This document shows, piece by piece, positions 9,371 through 17,307 of a stretch of DNA of 25,329 nt. Every line of letters begins with the position of its first letter. The stretch's first letter is position 1. The position numbers were made by a program, and so were the translations under genes. The stretch is taken from the NCBI GenBank assembly GCA_934130935.1, contig CAKOYQ010000019.1, positions 1 to 25,329 of the forward strand, written 5' to 3'. Below the pieces are notes generated by a model that was not told where the DNA came from, made no database searches, and saw only the letters and a program-made list of their open reading frames with translations. Source of the stretch: an uncultured Clostridia bacterium. GTDB taxonomy: Bacteria > Bacillota > Clostridia > TANB77 > CAG-508.

Positions 9371-9679
9371 TGGGGCATTGAGGGACATTTGAGGTCGGTT
9401 CCATTTTTGCCCTTTTTATTATATAATTAATCTATTAATATTAAATATAAACTTTGCATTACATTCCCTCGATTCATTACGAAACTTAAGAAATTCTAAC
9501 TTATTTTATGGCACCCTTCCACTCTCGTGAACTCTTTCCATAAAATTTCGTAGAATTTCTAAAGTTTCTCCAATCATATTCGTCATTTCATTTAAAGTTT
9601 ATATTTAATATTAATGATTATCGTATTTAAGAGAAAGGGGCAAAAATGGAACCGACCCCAAATGTCCCTCAGTGCCCCT
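9371..9679. mobile_element. composite REP-bounded element, 309 bp, locus 2
   Basis: Inverted terminal arms of about 42 bp (9371-9412 and 9637-9679) made of the same REP-like unit found at three other loci, here extended by a tail (CAGTGCCCC / GGGGCATTG). The arms enclose 224 bp that contain a second, unrelated long hairpin (9428-9620). The right arm ends 1 bp from the debranching-enzyme stop codon and the left arm lies 22 bp before the holA start. An outward-facing TATAAT (9418-9423, minus) lies near the left end but has no clear -35. There is no reading frame of note inside. A non-autonomous (MITE-like or BIME-like) element is the best reading; the mobilising enzyme is not in the window. Confidence 0.7.
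9428..9620 (-). repeat. long rod-shaped hairpin, copy A (structured element)
   Basis: A perfect 22-bp outer stem pairs 9434-9455 with 9594-9615. A symmetric 25/25-nt internal loop follows (9456-9480 / 9569-9593), then an inner stem of 31 nt with 26 matches (9481-9511 / 9538-9568), then a 26-nt apex (9512-9537). Read on the minus strand it shares four blocks, in order, with copy B at 22441-22638: AAATGAAA, TTAGAAATTCT, TTAGAATTTC and TGTAATG. It may be a structured RNA or a MITE. No promoter or terminator is clear. Confidence 0.65.
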
Positions 9680-9680
9680 A

Positions 9681-11711
9681 TTACGCCTCTAAAATTATTC
9701 TAAATACTTCTGCAATACTCCATGCTTGAGCAAAAGCACCTTTAGGTAGATATGGCCTTTTAGAATCATATATTTCTGCAATACTACCAATGCAACCTCT
9801 TTTCTTAATTTCTTTTGAAAAAGTTTTAGTAACATTTTGTACAAAATCAGCTAATCTATTTTCATAAAATTCTTTATCTGCTTTAGTCTTGCTCGATGAA
9901 GCCAGCTTTTTTAAATCATTATAATATGGTCCCAAAAGCCATGTCCAAGTAATCCCCTGATGGTAGCTAAAATCTCTTCTTGCTCCATCGCCTTCATATA
10001 TCTCAACATAGTTCTCTTCGCCTTTTGCTAGACTCTTCAATCCATAATTATTTAATAATTTTTTAGTTACAGTTTCAAACATATTTTTTGCCTCTTCTGA
10101 TTTTGGGTCTAAAACAGGGTATGTTAAACTTAAAGCAAATAATTGATTTGGCCTTATTTTACTATCTCCTAACACATCATATAAACATTTTCTTCGTTTA
10201 TTATAGAATTTACTTTCAAATGAGCTTTTACATTTTATTGCCATTTTACCATATTTTTTTGCTTTATCATTTTGTCCGTTTTTTCTAGCTAATTCTTGCA
10301 TAATTTTTAATGCATTGTACCACATAGCATTTATTTCAACTGGTTTTCCATTTCGTGGTGTTACAGCTATTCCAGCATATTTAGCATCCATCCAAGTATT
10401 TTGTGTATTTTCAGTTCCTGATACAATTAATCCATCTGTATCCATATATATATTGTTGTTGTCTAAGTCTACACCTTTTGAATAATTTTCAATTATGCTT
10501 TCTAGCTTAGGATATATTTCTTCCATCACAAATTCATAGTCGTCAGTATATTCTAAATATTTTTTTACTTGCTCAAAGAACAATAATGATGCATCAACAC
10601 TATTGTATAGTGGCCTATAATCATCTTCACTGTATGTGTTTGGAATTAATCCATACTTAATATCTCTAATGCAATGTTGTAACACTTTTTTTGCCTTATC
10701 AAATTTTTTTGTAACTAAAAACAATCCTTCATATGAAATCAGTGTATCTCTCATCCAATCCAAAAACCATGGATATCCTGCTATAGCAGAATATGTGTTA
10801 AATAATGGTCTTTTAATAATAAAATTGTCACATGCCACTAGGAAATATTTTATTAACTCAACTCTTTCCTTTTCTTTCTTTGTTTTATATTCTCTTGTAG
10901 TATCTATAAGTCCAGAGTCATTAAAAGTCTTACATAACCTAATTGTTTCTCTTATAATTAATGCTCTAGCATCTAATTCATCAATATTTTCTTCTACCGA
11001 ACATATAAATGAAATTTCTTTTTCTTCATTTGGTTCTATTTCAATTTCATATCTACCTGGTATCACATGGTTTTCTTCTGCTTCAAACCCTCTCTTTTCT
11101 TCTTCTATATAAAACATGTTATAAAATGTATCATTATGATGTTCTATATAGTTTCCATCTGAAACAGTTATATAAATAGGGTTTCCTTCATCTATCTCAA
11201 CTTCTAATTTACGTCCATTTATCTTTTGTTGTATATTAAATTGATGGTTTTTGTTTATACCATGTGCGTTTCTAAAATTCATTATTGGTGCTAAAATTAT
11301 TTTTGATTTATGTTCTCCGTTTTTTACTTTATAATAGATTCCTACTGTATTTTTAAAATGTTCCATACATACTGTTTTTGTAATTTCTACATCTTCTACT
11401 TTATATTCAAAAGTTGGTAGCAAATCCTTTGTAAAACTTACTTGATATTTATATCCTTGTGATATATAATTTTTTCCAACGTTTGTAAATAAATCATATT
11501 TTTTTCCATCAATTTCAATACTTTCATCCAATTTCGATAAAATCAATCGCCTTCTTGCTGGTGGAATTATCGGAACAACAAGTAATCCATGGTATTTTCT
11601 CGTATTTGCTCCAATTATTGTTGATGAAGCAAATCCACCTATTCCATTTGTAATTATCCATTCCTTATCTAATGCTGTTTCTAAATTCAAATTCTCTTTT
11701 GCAAATTTCAT
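9681..11711 (-). CDS. glycogen debranching enzyme (amylo-alpha-1,6-glucosidase, GH133 type)
   Basis: 676 residues. Cytoplasmic enzyme that removes alpha-1,6 branch stubs from glycogen so that phosphorylase can continue. It has the two-part layout of the archaeal/bacterial GDE family: an N-terminal beta-rich domain (TNGIGGFASSTIIGANTRKY near the start, then PPARRRLILSKLDE) and a C-terminal (alpha/alpha) barrel with FLDWMRDTLISYEG (about 315-330), TWMDAK (about 438-443), VEINAMWYNALK and SYHQGITWTW (about 584-593). The acidic residues in DWMRD and TWMDAK are the likely catalytic region by family knowledge. ATG at 11711 has AGGAAG upstream. It sits 50 bp after yvcK and probably belongs to the murB-yvcK operon. 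Its stop codon abuts a repeat element. Confidence 0.93.
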   Translation of the reverse strand: MKFAKENLNLETALDKEWIITNGIGGFASSTIIGANTRKYHGLLVVPIIPPARRRLILSKLDESIEIDGKKYDLFTNVGKNYISQGYKYQVSFTKDLLPTFEYKVEDVEITKTVCMEHFKNTVGIYYKVKNGEHKSKIILAPIMNFRNAHGINKNHQFNIQQKINGRKLEVEIDEGNPIYITVSDGNYIEHHNDTFYNMFYIEEEKRGFEAEENHVIPGRYEIEIEPNEEKEISFICSVEENIDELDARALIIRETIRLCKTFNDSGLIDTTREYKTKKEKERVELIKYFLVACDNFIIKRPLFNTYSAIAGYPWFLDWMRDTLISYEGLFLVTKKFDKAKKVLQHCIRDIKYGLIPNTYSEDDYRPLYNSVDASLLFFEQVKKYLEYTDDYEFVMEEIYPKLESIIENYSKGVDLDNNNIYMDTDGLIVSGTENTQNTWMDAKYAGIAVTPRNGKPVEINAMWYNALKIMQELARKNGQNDKAKKYGKMAIKCKSSFESKFYNKRRKCLYDVLGDSKIRPNQLFALSLTYPVLDPKSEEAKNMFETVTKKLLNNYGLKSLAKGEENYVEIYEGDGARRDFSYHQGITWTWLLGPYYNDLKKLASSSKTKADKEFYENRLADFVQNVTKTFSKEIKKRGCIGSIAEIYDSKRPYLPKGAFAQAWSIAEVFRIILEA

Positions 11712-11761
11712 ATTTTTTCTTCCTTTCTAAATTCTCAAATCATCCTGAATAATAATTGTCA

Positions 11762-13279
11762 TTATTTTTTTAATTCTCTTGGATATTTTTCTCCAGACTC
11801 CCTAATAGATTTAATTCTATCACTATATTTCGCACTAAACTTACTTTGTTTTTTATTTCTACTTTGTTTATTATTCTCTCTTCCTTTTTTCTTGTTCTTT
11901 TTATCTGATTTTTTCTTCTCTTTCTTTAATTTATTAATTCTCTTATCAGACTGCAATTTTGCATTTAACATTAAATACTCTGGATCACTTTCTTTATCTT
12001 GATATTTCATATCATTGCAAATTAATGTTATTGCAGATTCTGCTATTAAATATGGATCATGTCTTATTTTATCATCCATAATTGTTGATATATTTTTCTT
12101 TATAAATTTTATTCTTTTTACTGCTGGATCATTTATTTTTTGTTCTACTAAGTCTGCACCTTCCTTATTATATATTTTTATATATTCTGGAATTACCTCA
12201 CCTGTATCATAAATACAATAATCAATTAATCCATCACCACAATGTTCAATTATGGCCTTTATATGATCCTGTACTGAATAATCATCTGTCTGACCTGGTT
12301 CTGTCATGATATTATTAACATATATTTTTATTGCTTTGCTTTCTTTAATAGCCTTTGCAACTCCATTTACTAATAAGTTTGGAATAACATTTGTATATAA
12401 ACTACCTGGTCCTATGATTATACTATCAGCCTCTCTTATCGCTTCTAAAACTCCAGGAGCAGGCTTGCAATTTGAAGGTTTTAAAAATACTCTGCTTATT
12501 TTAGTCATTCTATCATTTACAATTTCTGCTATTTTATCCTTTTCTTCTACTACATATCCATTCTCTAACTCTGCGCAAATCTTTACCTCTTCAGAAGTAA
12601 CAGGTATTACATTTCCGATTATTTTAAATATGGAATTACTTTTTTCTATTGATATTAAATCATTTCTATATATTTCTTTCATTGCAGTAAAATATATATC
12701 CGAAAATTTTAAACCTCTTAATTTTTCATTTTTCATTTCATGATTTAATATTTTATCTAATTCGCTGTGTCTATCTGCTGAAAGAGCTACTATACTATCT
12801 TTTACCTCTTCAAATGGTAATGTTGTTTCTAATGCTTTTCTTGAATTGTTCGGTACTTTTCCATATTCTGATACAGCAACAATCGCAGTCAGATTTTTTG
12901 TATATCTTTTCATTCCTGTTAAAACTGTATTTAATCCAGTTCCACCACCAATAGCGACAATTTTAGGCCCTTTGTCATATATTTTTCTATCAAATATTAG
13001 TGATTTTACATTTACATTTTTTCTATGTTTCATTCTATCATCTGTTGCCTCTATAAAGAGTTCCATGTTTCTTTTATTTAAAAATATTAATCCTAATACA
13101 ATACATGTAAATCCAACAACAAACGTTATTACTACTTTTCCAGCATCATTAAATTCCATTTCCTTTTGCACTAATATTTTTGCTATACCATAACATGTTA
13201 ATACTATTCCTATAAGTACTAAAAAAATCCATCTTTTCATTTTTGAACTTGATTTCAACCAGTGCCATACACCTTTCAT
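11762..13279 (-). CDS. yvcK: YvcK/CofD-like protein with N-terminal membrane helices
   Basis: 505 residues. The YvcK family (gluconeogenesis factor in Bacillus) binds UDP-sugars and affects peptidoglycan synthesis and growth on gluconeogenic carbon. Two predicted membrane helices (about 17-37 and 48-68) precede the CofD-like fold, which opens with VAIGGGTGLNTVL (108-120). Later family blocks are present: ADSIIIGPGSLYTNVIPNLL, IYVNNIMTEPGQTDDYS and IRHDP. The usual DDGGSSGRLR segment after the first beta-alpha unit is replaced by VSEYGKVPNNSRKAL (136-150), so this is a divergent subgroup whose ligand may differ. The C-terminus is a Lys/Arg/Asn-rich tail of about 70 residues. It lies 14 bp after murB; the usual neighbours rapZ and whiA are absent here. 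ATG at 13279 has GGAGAAG upstream. Confidence 0.88.
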   Translation of the reverse strand: MKGVWHWLKSSSKMKRWIFLVLIGIVLTCYGIAKILVQKEMEFNDAGKVVITFVVGFTCIVLGLIFLNKRNMELFIEATDDRMKHRKNVNVKSLIFDRKIYDKGPKIVAIGGGTGLNTVLTGMKRYTKNLTAIVAVSEYGKVPNNSRKALETTLPFEEVKDSIVALSADRHSELDKILNHEMKNEKLRGLKFSDIYFTAMKEIYRNDLISIEKSNSIFKIIGNVIPVTSEEVKICAELENGYVVEEKDKIAEIVNDRMTKISRVFLKPSNCKPAPGVLEAIREADSIIIGPGSLYTNVIPNLLVNGVAKAIKESKAIKIYVNNIMTEPGQTDDYSVQDHIKAIIEHCGDGLIDYCIYDTGEVIPEYIKIYNKEGADLVEQKINDPAVKRIKFIKKNISTIMDDKIRHDPYLIAESAITLICNDMKYQDKESDPEYLMLNAKLQSDKRINKLKKEKKKSDKKNKKKGRENNKQSRNKKQSKFSAKYSDRIKSIRESGEKYPRELKK

Positions 13280-13293
13280 TTCTACTTCTCCTT

Positions 13294-14193
13294 TTATAAA
13301 ATTTCTATTTCTGCTTCTATATTTTTTCCAAATTTTTCATAGACTTGTTCTTTCGTGTATTCCATTAATTTAATCACATCTTTTGCAGTTGCATTATCTT
13401 TATTTATTATAAATCCTGCATGTTTTTCTGAAATCTGTGCCCCACCAATTTGATATCCTTTTAATCCACATTCATCAATTAATTTTGCAGTTATAAAATC
13501 TGTTCCCCTTTTAAAAGTACTCCCAGCACTTGGATATTCTATTGGTTGTTTTTCTTTTCTAAAGTTTGCATATTCAGCCATTTTTTCTTTTATCTCATCT
13601 GTATTTCCTTTTTCTAATTGAATTTCAGTTTCTATTATTATGTAGTCTTTATGTGAAAATAGGCTTTTTCTATACTCGAATTCTGCTTGCTCATTTTCTA
13701 TTTTGTTTATTTTTCCATTTCTATCCATATATGTTATTGTTTTTACAATATCTTTCATTTCTGAACCATGTGCACCTGCATTCATCCTTATTGCTCCACC
13801 TATTGTTCCTGGTATTCCTGATGCAAATTCAAATCCAGTAATTTCTTGTTTTAAACACTTTTGTGCTAATAATCCAAGTTTTACTCCACTTCCTACTGTT
13901 ATCACAACTTTTTCATCTTGAACATCTATTTTTAAATTATCTATTTCTATTTTTGCAACAATTCCTTTTATTCCATCATCTGAAACAAGTATATTGCTTC
14001 CATTTCCTATAACTGTTAATTTTATATCATTTTGTTTTGTATATTTTAAAATTGAATTTAATTGTTCTAATGTTTTAATTTTTACTAAACATTCTGCTGG
14101 TCCACCAATTTTAAATGATGTATATTTACTCATTGGTTCATTTATATAAATATTTTCTTGAGGTATAAAGTATTGAATCTCTTTTATGTTCAT
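13294..14193 (-). CDS. murB: UDP-N-acetylmuramate dehydrogenase
   Basis: 299 residues. Cytoplasmic FAD enzyme that reduces UDP-GlcNAc-enolpyruvate to UDP-MurNAc, the second committed step of peptidoglycan precursor synthesis. FAD-binding signatures: TSFKIGGPAECLV (25-37), GNGSNILVSDDGI (63-75), and FASGIPGTIGGAIRMNAGAHG (from 123). YRKSLF (174-179) and SAGSTFKRG (222-230) with the catalytic Ser225 are present, and Glu293 or Glu295 near the C-terminus is the expected proton-transfer residue. The start is uncertain: ATG at 14193 gives the family's usual N-terminus, ATG at 14205 is also in frame, and the GAGAAGGGA motif is slightly far from the first and too close to the second. The frame stays open to a TTG at 14229. 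It is the first gene of the murB-yvcK-debranching enzyme run. Confidence 0.93.
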   Translation of the reverse strand: MNIKEIQYFIPQENIYINEPMSKYTSFKIGGPAECLVKIKTLEQLNSILKYTKQNDIKLTVIGNGSNILVSDDGIKGIVAKIEIDNLKIDVQDEKVVITVGSGVKLGLLAQKCLKQEITGFEFASGIPGTIGGAIRMNAGAHGSEMKDIVKTITYMDRNGKINKIENEQAEFEYRKSLFSHKDYIIIETEIQLEKGNTDEIKEKMAEYANFRKEKQPIEYPSAGSTFKRGTDFITAKLIDECGLKGYQIGGAQISEKHAGFIINKDNATAKDVIKLMEYTKEQVYEKFGKNIEAEIEIL

Positions 14194-14243
14194 GTTTGCT
14201 CTCATTCCCTTCTCAAGGTAAAAATCCAATTAGATTTTTTTCA

Positions 14244-14272
14244 ATCTTATCATTTTTTTCCTAATTTTACAA
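14244..14272 (-). promoter_or_regulatory. possible promoter of murB-yvcK operon
   Basis: Minus strand: TTGTAA (14267-14272), 17-bp spacer, TAAGAT (14244-14249). Both hexamers match the sigma-A consensus at four of six positions. Position is right for murB, but the match is weak and the region is AT-rich. Confidence 0.4.
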
Positions 14273-14290
14273 TAATTTTTTATAAATCTC

Positions 14291-14319
14291 TTTAAATTTT
14301 ATTAATTTTATTGTATAAT
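14291..14319 (+). promoter_or_regulatory. promoter of the NfeD-SPFH operon
   Basis: Plus strand: TTTAAA (14291-14296), 17-bp spacer, perfect TATAAT (14314-14319). The leader is about 55 nt and contains a CGAAT/ATTCG inverted repeat (5-bp spacer) just before the GGAGG site. Confidence 0.6.
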
Positions 14320-14381
14320 ATATTCGTGTTATTTTTAATTAGCACATATATCGAATATATCATTCGAATGGAGGAATTTTT

Positions 14382-14825
14382 ATGTGGCAAATATGGTTAA
14401 TTGCATCAGGTGTATTTTTTATAATAGAAATTTTTACTGTTGGTTTTTTAATATTTTGGCTAGGAATAGGAGCATTATTAGCAATGCTTATAAGTTTTCT
14501 AACAAATAATATAATTATTCAAACTGCAGTTTTTGTTATTTCATCTGGTATACTTATTTTTGCAACTAAACCTTTGGTAAACAAACTCACAAAAACAGAA
14601 ACAGTTCCAACTAATGTTTATTCAGTTGTTGGAAAAAAAGGAATAGTTATTGAAGACATCAATTATTCAACAGGTACAGGACAAATAAAATCTGAAGGAG
14701 AAGTTTGGTCTGCAAAAACTAATGAACAAATAAATATTCCAAAAGGAACAGAAATAGAAATTGAAAGTATTGATGGAGTAAAAGTTATTGTAAAACCATT
14801 AAATACTATTAACAATAGTTATTAA
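14382..14825 (+). CDS. nfeD: NfeD family membrane protein
   Basis: 147 residues, the short NfeD form without a protease domain. Two to three membrane helices (about 5-25, 28-42, 47-63) precede a C-terminal OB-fold domain (about 80-143) with the family pattern GKKGIVIEDI, GTGQIKSEGEVWSAK and IPKGTEIEIESIDGVKVIV. NfeD proteins are partners of SPFH/stomatin proteins, and one follows 50 bp downstream, so the two probably form a membrane microdomain complex. ATG at 14382 has AATGGAGGAATTTTT upstream. The first gene of a two-gene plus-strand operon divergent from murB. Confidence 0.9.
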   Translation: MWQIWLIASGVFFIIEIFTVGFLIFWLGIGALLAMLISFLTNNIIIQTAVFVISSGILIFATKPLVNKLTKTETVPTNVYSVVGKKGIVIEDINYSTGTGQIKSEGEVWSAKTNEQINIPKGTEIEIESIDGVKVIVKPLNTINNSY

Positions 14826-14844
14826 TATTAAAATATATTTATTA

Positions 14845-14861
14845 AGCAAGTAAAACTTGCT
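14845..14861 (+). promoter_or_regulatory. small hairpin just before the SPFH ribosome binding site
   Basis: AGCAAGT, loop AAA, ACTTGCT: a perfect 7-bp stem ending directly before AGAAGGAGG in the nfeD-SPFH intergenic RNA. It could tune translation or RNA processing between the two cistrons; there is no T-tract, so it is not a terminator. Confidence 0.4.
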
Positions 14862-14875
14862 AGAAGGAGGAAATT

Positions 14876-15775
14876 ATGGGCTTTTTAATTGCATTACTTA
14901 TCATAATAGTAATCATAGCAGTTAAATCAATCAAAGTCGTTAGACAATCTGAGGTATATATTATAGAAAGGTTAGGTAGATTTCACAAAGTTGCTGATGC
15001 TGGTCTTACAATTATTATTCCATTTTTTGACCATGTTAGAAGCGTTGTAAGTTTAAAACAACAAACTATGGATATTCCACCTCAAGGAGTAATTACAAAA
15101 GATAATGTTACAATTACAATAGATACTGTTGTATTTTATCAAATAACAGATCCTGCAAAAGCTGTTTATGAAATTCAAAGTTTGAAAAAAGGTATTGAAT
15201 ATCTTGCAATCACAACAATTCGTGATATTGTTGGTAAAATGGACTTAGATGCTACATTCAGTTCTAGAGATGGAATAAACTCTCAATTAAGAGTAATTCT
15301 TGATGATGCAACAGATAGATGGGGATGTAAAATAGATAGAGTTGAAATAAAAGATATTACTCCACCTGCTGATATTAGAGATGCAATGGAAAAACAAATG
15401 AATGCAGAAAGAAATAAAAGAGCTTTAATTCTTGAAGCTGAAGCTCAAAAACAATCTGCTGTTACTATTGCAGAAGGAAAAAAACAAGCCGCTATTCTTG
15501 AAGCTGAAGCAGATAGAGAAGCTAGAATTCGTAGAGCTGCCGGTGAAGCACAAGCTATTAAGTCAGTTGCAGAAGCAAAAGCTAAAGAAATCTCTATGGT
15601 TTATGATGCAATAAAATCTTCTGATCCTGATGATAAACTTGTTCAAATAAAATCTCTTGAAGCTCTTGAAGAAATTGCTAAAGGTGATGCTAATAAAGTA
15701 TTTATCCCTTTTGAAGCTACAAGTGCTTTAAGTAGTCTAGGTGCTGCTAAAGAAATTTTTAAAGATAATAAATAA
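14876..15775 (+). CDS. qmcA: SPFH/stomatin-like protein (QmcA type)
   Basis: 299 residues. Membrane-bound scaffold of the stomatin/prohibitin/flotillin/HflK superfamily. An N-terminal membrane helix (about 2-17) leads into the SPFH domain, starting VVRQSEVYIIERLGRFHKV and continuing with TIIIPFFDHVRSVVSLKQQT and the DRWGCKIDRVEIKDITPP block typical of the stomatin/QmcA branch. A coiled coil rich in Ala/Glu/Lys/Arg follows (about 175-245), then IKSLEALEEIAKGDANKVFIP, the family's C-terminal signature. ATG at 14876 is preceded by AGAAGGAGGAAATT. It ends 5 bp before a REP-like pair and faces the CDF transporter gene. Role in membrane protein quality control or microdomain organisation is family knowledge. 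Confidence 0.93.
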   Translation: MGFLIALLIIIVIIAVKSIKVVRQSEVYIIERLGRFHKVADAGLTIIIPFFDHVRSVVSLKQQTMDIPPQGVITKDNVTITIDTVVFYQITDPAKAVYEIQSLKKGIEYLAITTIRDIVGKMDLDATFSSRDGINSQLRVILDDATDRWGCKIDRVEIKDITPPADIRDAMEKQMNAERNKRALILEAEAQKQSAVTIAEGKKQAAILEAEADREARIRRAAGEAQAIKSVAEAKAKEISMVYDAIKSSDPDDKLVQIKSLEALEEIAKGDANKVFIPFEATSALSSLGAAKEIFKDNK

Positions 15776-15779
15776 TAAT

Positions 15780-15848
15780 AAGGGTAAAAATGGAACCGAC
15801 CCCAAATGTCCCAAGGAACATTTGGGGTCGGTTCCATTTTTGCCCTTA
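15780..15848. repeat. REP-like inverted pair, locus 3
   Basis: Two units of the GGAACCGACCCC family (about 15781-15813 and 15816-15847) in inverted orientation with almost no loop, forming a near-perfect hairpin of about 32 bp. It fills the whole gap between two convergent genes and contributes part of the TAA stop codon of the CDF gene (15846-15848). A function as a bidirectional terminator is plausible. Confidence 0.85.
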
Positions 15849-16712
15849 CTCCAAGAATGGCTCTACATGAACAACCGCTTTGTACACCTTATCTAATCCT
15901 GATATATTTTTTTCTAAACTATCAGCTAATTTATGGCTATCAAAAGTCGTCATTTCTCCATCTACAGCAATAGTTAAAAATATTATATATTGATAACCAA
16001 CAGCTGTTGATGATATTTCATTTATTGATTTAACTTCTTTGTATGCATGCACTAAATCTAATATAACATCTTTTGTTTCTTCGTCTACTGATATGTCCAT
16101 TAATATATTATAGCTTTCGATAAAAATTCCTATACCAGTTTTACATATCCAAGCAGATATACAAATTCCAACAACACTGTCAAACCAATTAATGCCTTTT
16201 AAAGATAATAAAATTGATATTAAAGTGAATGTAGTTATAATGCAATCATTTCTATGATCTTCAATACTTGCTTGTAACAAAATACTTTTATATTTTTTGT
16301 ACATATTTCTAGTATATATATATAAAGAAAGTTTTGTTATTATTGTTGTAATACATACTATTACTAACCACCATGAAAATATTATTTCGTTTCCTTCAAA
16401 TAATGTTCTAATTGCATCTATTATCATTTTAACTGATACTATTATCATTGAAATCGCTATAAATAGCGAAAATATGTATTCTGCTTTTCCATGCCCAAAA
16501 TTATGGTCTTCATCTCCTGGAACACTTGCTATTTTATTTCCTATTGAAGTCATAAGTGATGCAAATATGTCTCCTGCACTATTTATACTATCAGCTATCA
16601 TTGCTTGACTTTTACTTGTAAATCCTATTATTGCTTTTATCGCTAATAAAAACACATTTCCAATTATTCCATATATTCCAGCTTTTTTTGTAACTTTAAA
16701 CCTTTCTTCCAT
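15846..16712 (-). CDS. cation diffusion facilitator family transporter
   Basis: 288 residues. Divalent-metal/proton antiporter in the cytoplasmic membrane with about six helices in the first 200 residues and a C-terminal cytoplasmic metal-binding domain (about 205-288). The first metal site reads ADSINSAGDIF: Asp41 and Asp48, with Asn44 where zinc transporters usually have His. HNFGHGKAE (70-78) is the classic loop after helix 2. The second site is EDHRNDC, with two Asp four apart. The N/D-type sites resemble manganese/iron-exporting members more than zinc ones; that is an inference. The start is ATG at 16712 with AGGAAGGTGAA upstream; a TTG directly precedes it in frame. The TAA stop is formed within the edge of a REP-like repeat. 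Confidence 0.92.
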   Translation of the reverse strand: MEERFKVTKKAGIYGIIGNVFLLAIKAIIGFTSKSQAMIADSINSAGDIFASLMTSIGNKIASVPGDEDHNFGHGKAEYIFSLFIAISMIIVSVKMIIDAIRTLFEGNEIIFSWWLVIVCITTIITKLSLYIYTRNMYKKYKSILLQASIEDHRNDCIITTFTLISILLSLKGINWFDSVVGICISAWICKTGIGIFIESYNILMDISVDEETKDVILDLVHAYKEVKSINEISSTAVGYQYIIFLTIAVDGEMTTFDSHKLADSLEKNISGLDKVYKAVVHVEPFLE

Positions 16713-16818
16713 CAATTCACCTTCCTAAAAAATATTTAATGATATAATATATATTTTTTTGTAATGAATATTATTATATTTTTTTTCAAACTTTTTTTCA
16801 AGTAGTTTTTGGAAATAA

Positions 16819-16847
16819 TTGCATTTATTTCAAATTTATGCTATAAT
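16819..16847 (+). promoter_or_regulatory. extended -10 promoter of the 112-residue membrane protein
   Basis: TTGCAT (16819-16824), 17-bp spacer, TGC-TATAAT (the -10 at 16842-16847). The TGN element just before a perfect -10 compensates for a weak -35. The leader would be roughly 50 nt. Confidence 0.6.
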
Positions 16848-16901
16848 TAATTATGCATAAAAAATTTACTTAAGAATATTTAAAAAGAGGTGTTAAAATA
16901 A

Positions 16902-17240
16902 ATGGCATTATTAGCAGTAATATATATATTAATTTTTATAATATTCGCATTAGCTACATATGCAGTAATGCAAATCAAATTAGCCGGAATTAATGTAAAA
17001 GACTTTTGGAGCTTTATTGAGGCTAACCAAATTTTAGATAAATTATATGAATTTTCAAAAAAATATAAAACTCTTTCTCCTCAGCAACAAGTTGTATATT
17101 TAATGGAAGCAGAAAAGGTATTTAATGCTTTTGATAAAATACCTGATATTATCTGGGAAGATGAATTTAAAAAATATGATGAAGTTCTAAAAAAATATAA
17201 TGAGATAAAAGTTGATAGATGGATATCCTCTTCTAATTAG
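16902..17240 (+). CDS. small membrane-anchored protein of unknown function
   Basis: 112 residues, not recognised. An N-terminal hydrophobic helix (about 3-24, LLAVIYILIFIIFALATYAV) is followed by a soluble, probably cytoplasmic, helical region rich in Lys/Glu/Asp/Tyr, with FWSFIEANQILDKLYEFSKK and a later KYDEVLKKYNEIK. The layout is that of a single-pass anchor with a helical adaptor domain. ATG at 16902 follows AAAGAGGTG. It is monocistronic: an extended -10 promoter lies upstream and an 11-bp-stem terminator overlaps its last codons. Neighbours on both sides are on the other strand, so context says nothing about its job. Confidence 0.75.
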   Translation: MALLAVIYILIFIIFALATYAVMQIKLAGINVKDFWSFIEANQILDKLYEFSKKYKTLSPQQQVVYLMEAEKVFNAFDKIPDIIWEDEFKKYDEVLKKYNEIKVDRWISSSN

Positions 17241-17266
17241 AAGTTTAAGATATCCATCTTTATTTT
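17217..17266 (+). terminator. intrinsic terminator of the 112-residue protein gene
   Basis: Perfect 11-bp stem AGATGGATATC (17217-17227) / GATATCCATCT (17249-17259) followed by TTATTTT. The left arm lies inside the last codons of the gene (stop codon 17238-17240), and the 21-nt loop contains a 14-bp palindrome, CTTCTAATTAGAAG (17230-17243). Confidence 0.75.
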
Positions 17267-17307
17267 GACTATACTAAAATATATGCAAAAATAAAAAATT
17301 AAAATTG

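Noticed and set aside
9371..9679. CRISPR array or retron
   Set aside because: No regularly spaced direct repeats; no cas gene or reverse transcriptase anywhere in the window.
10636..11112. Plus-strand 158-codon frame
   Set aside because: Antisense to the debranching-enzyme gene; no start signal.
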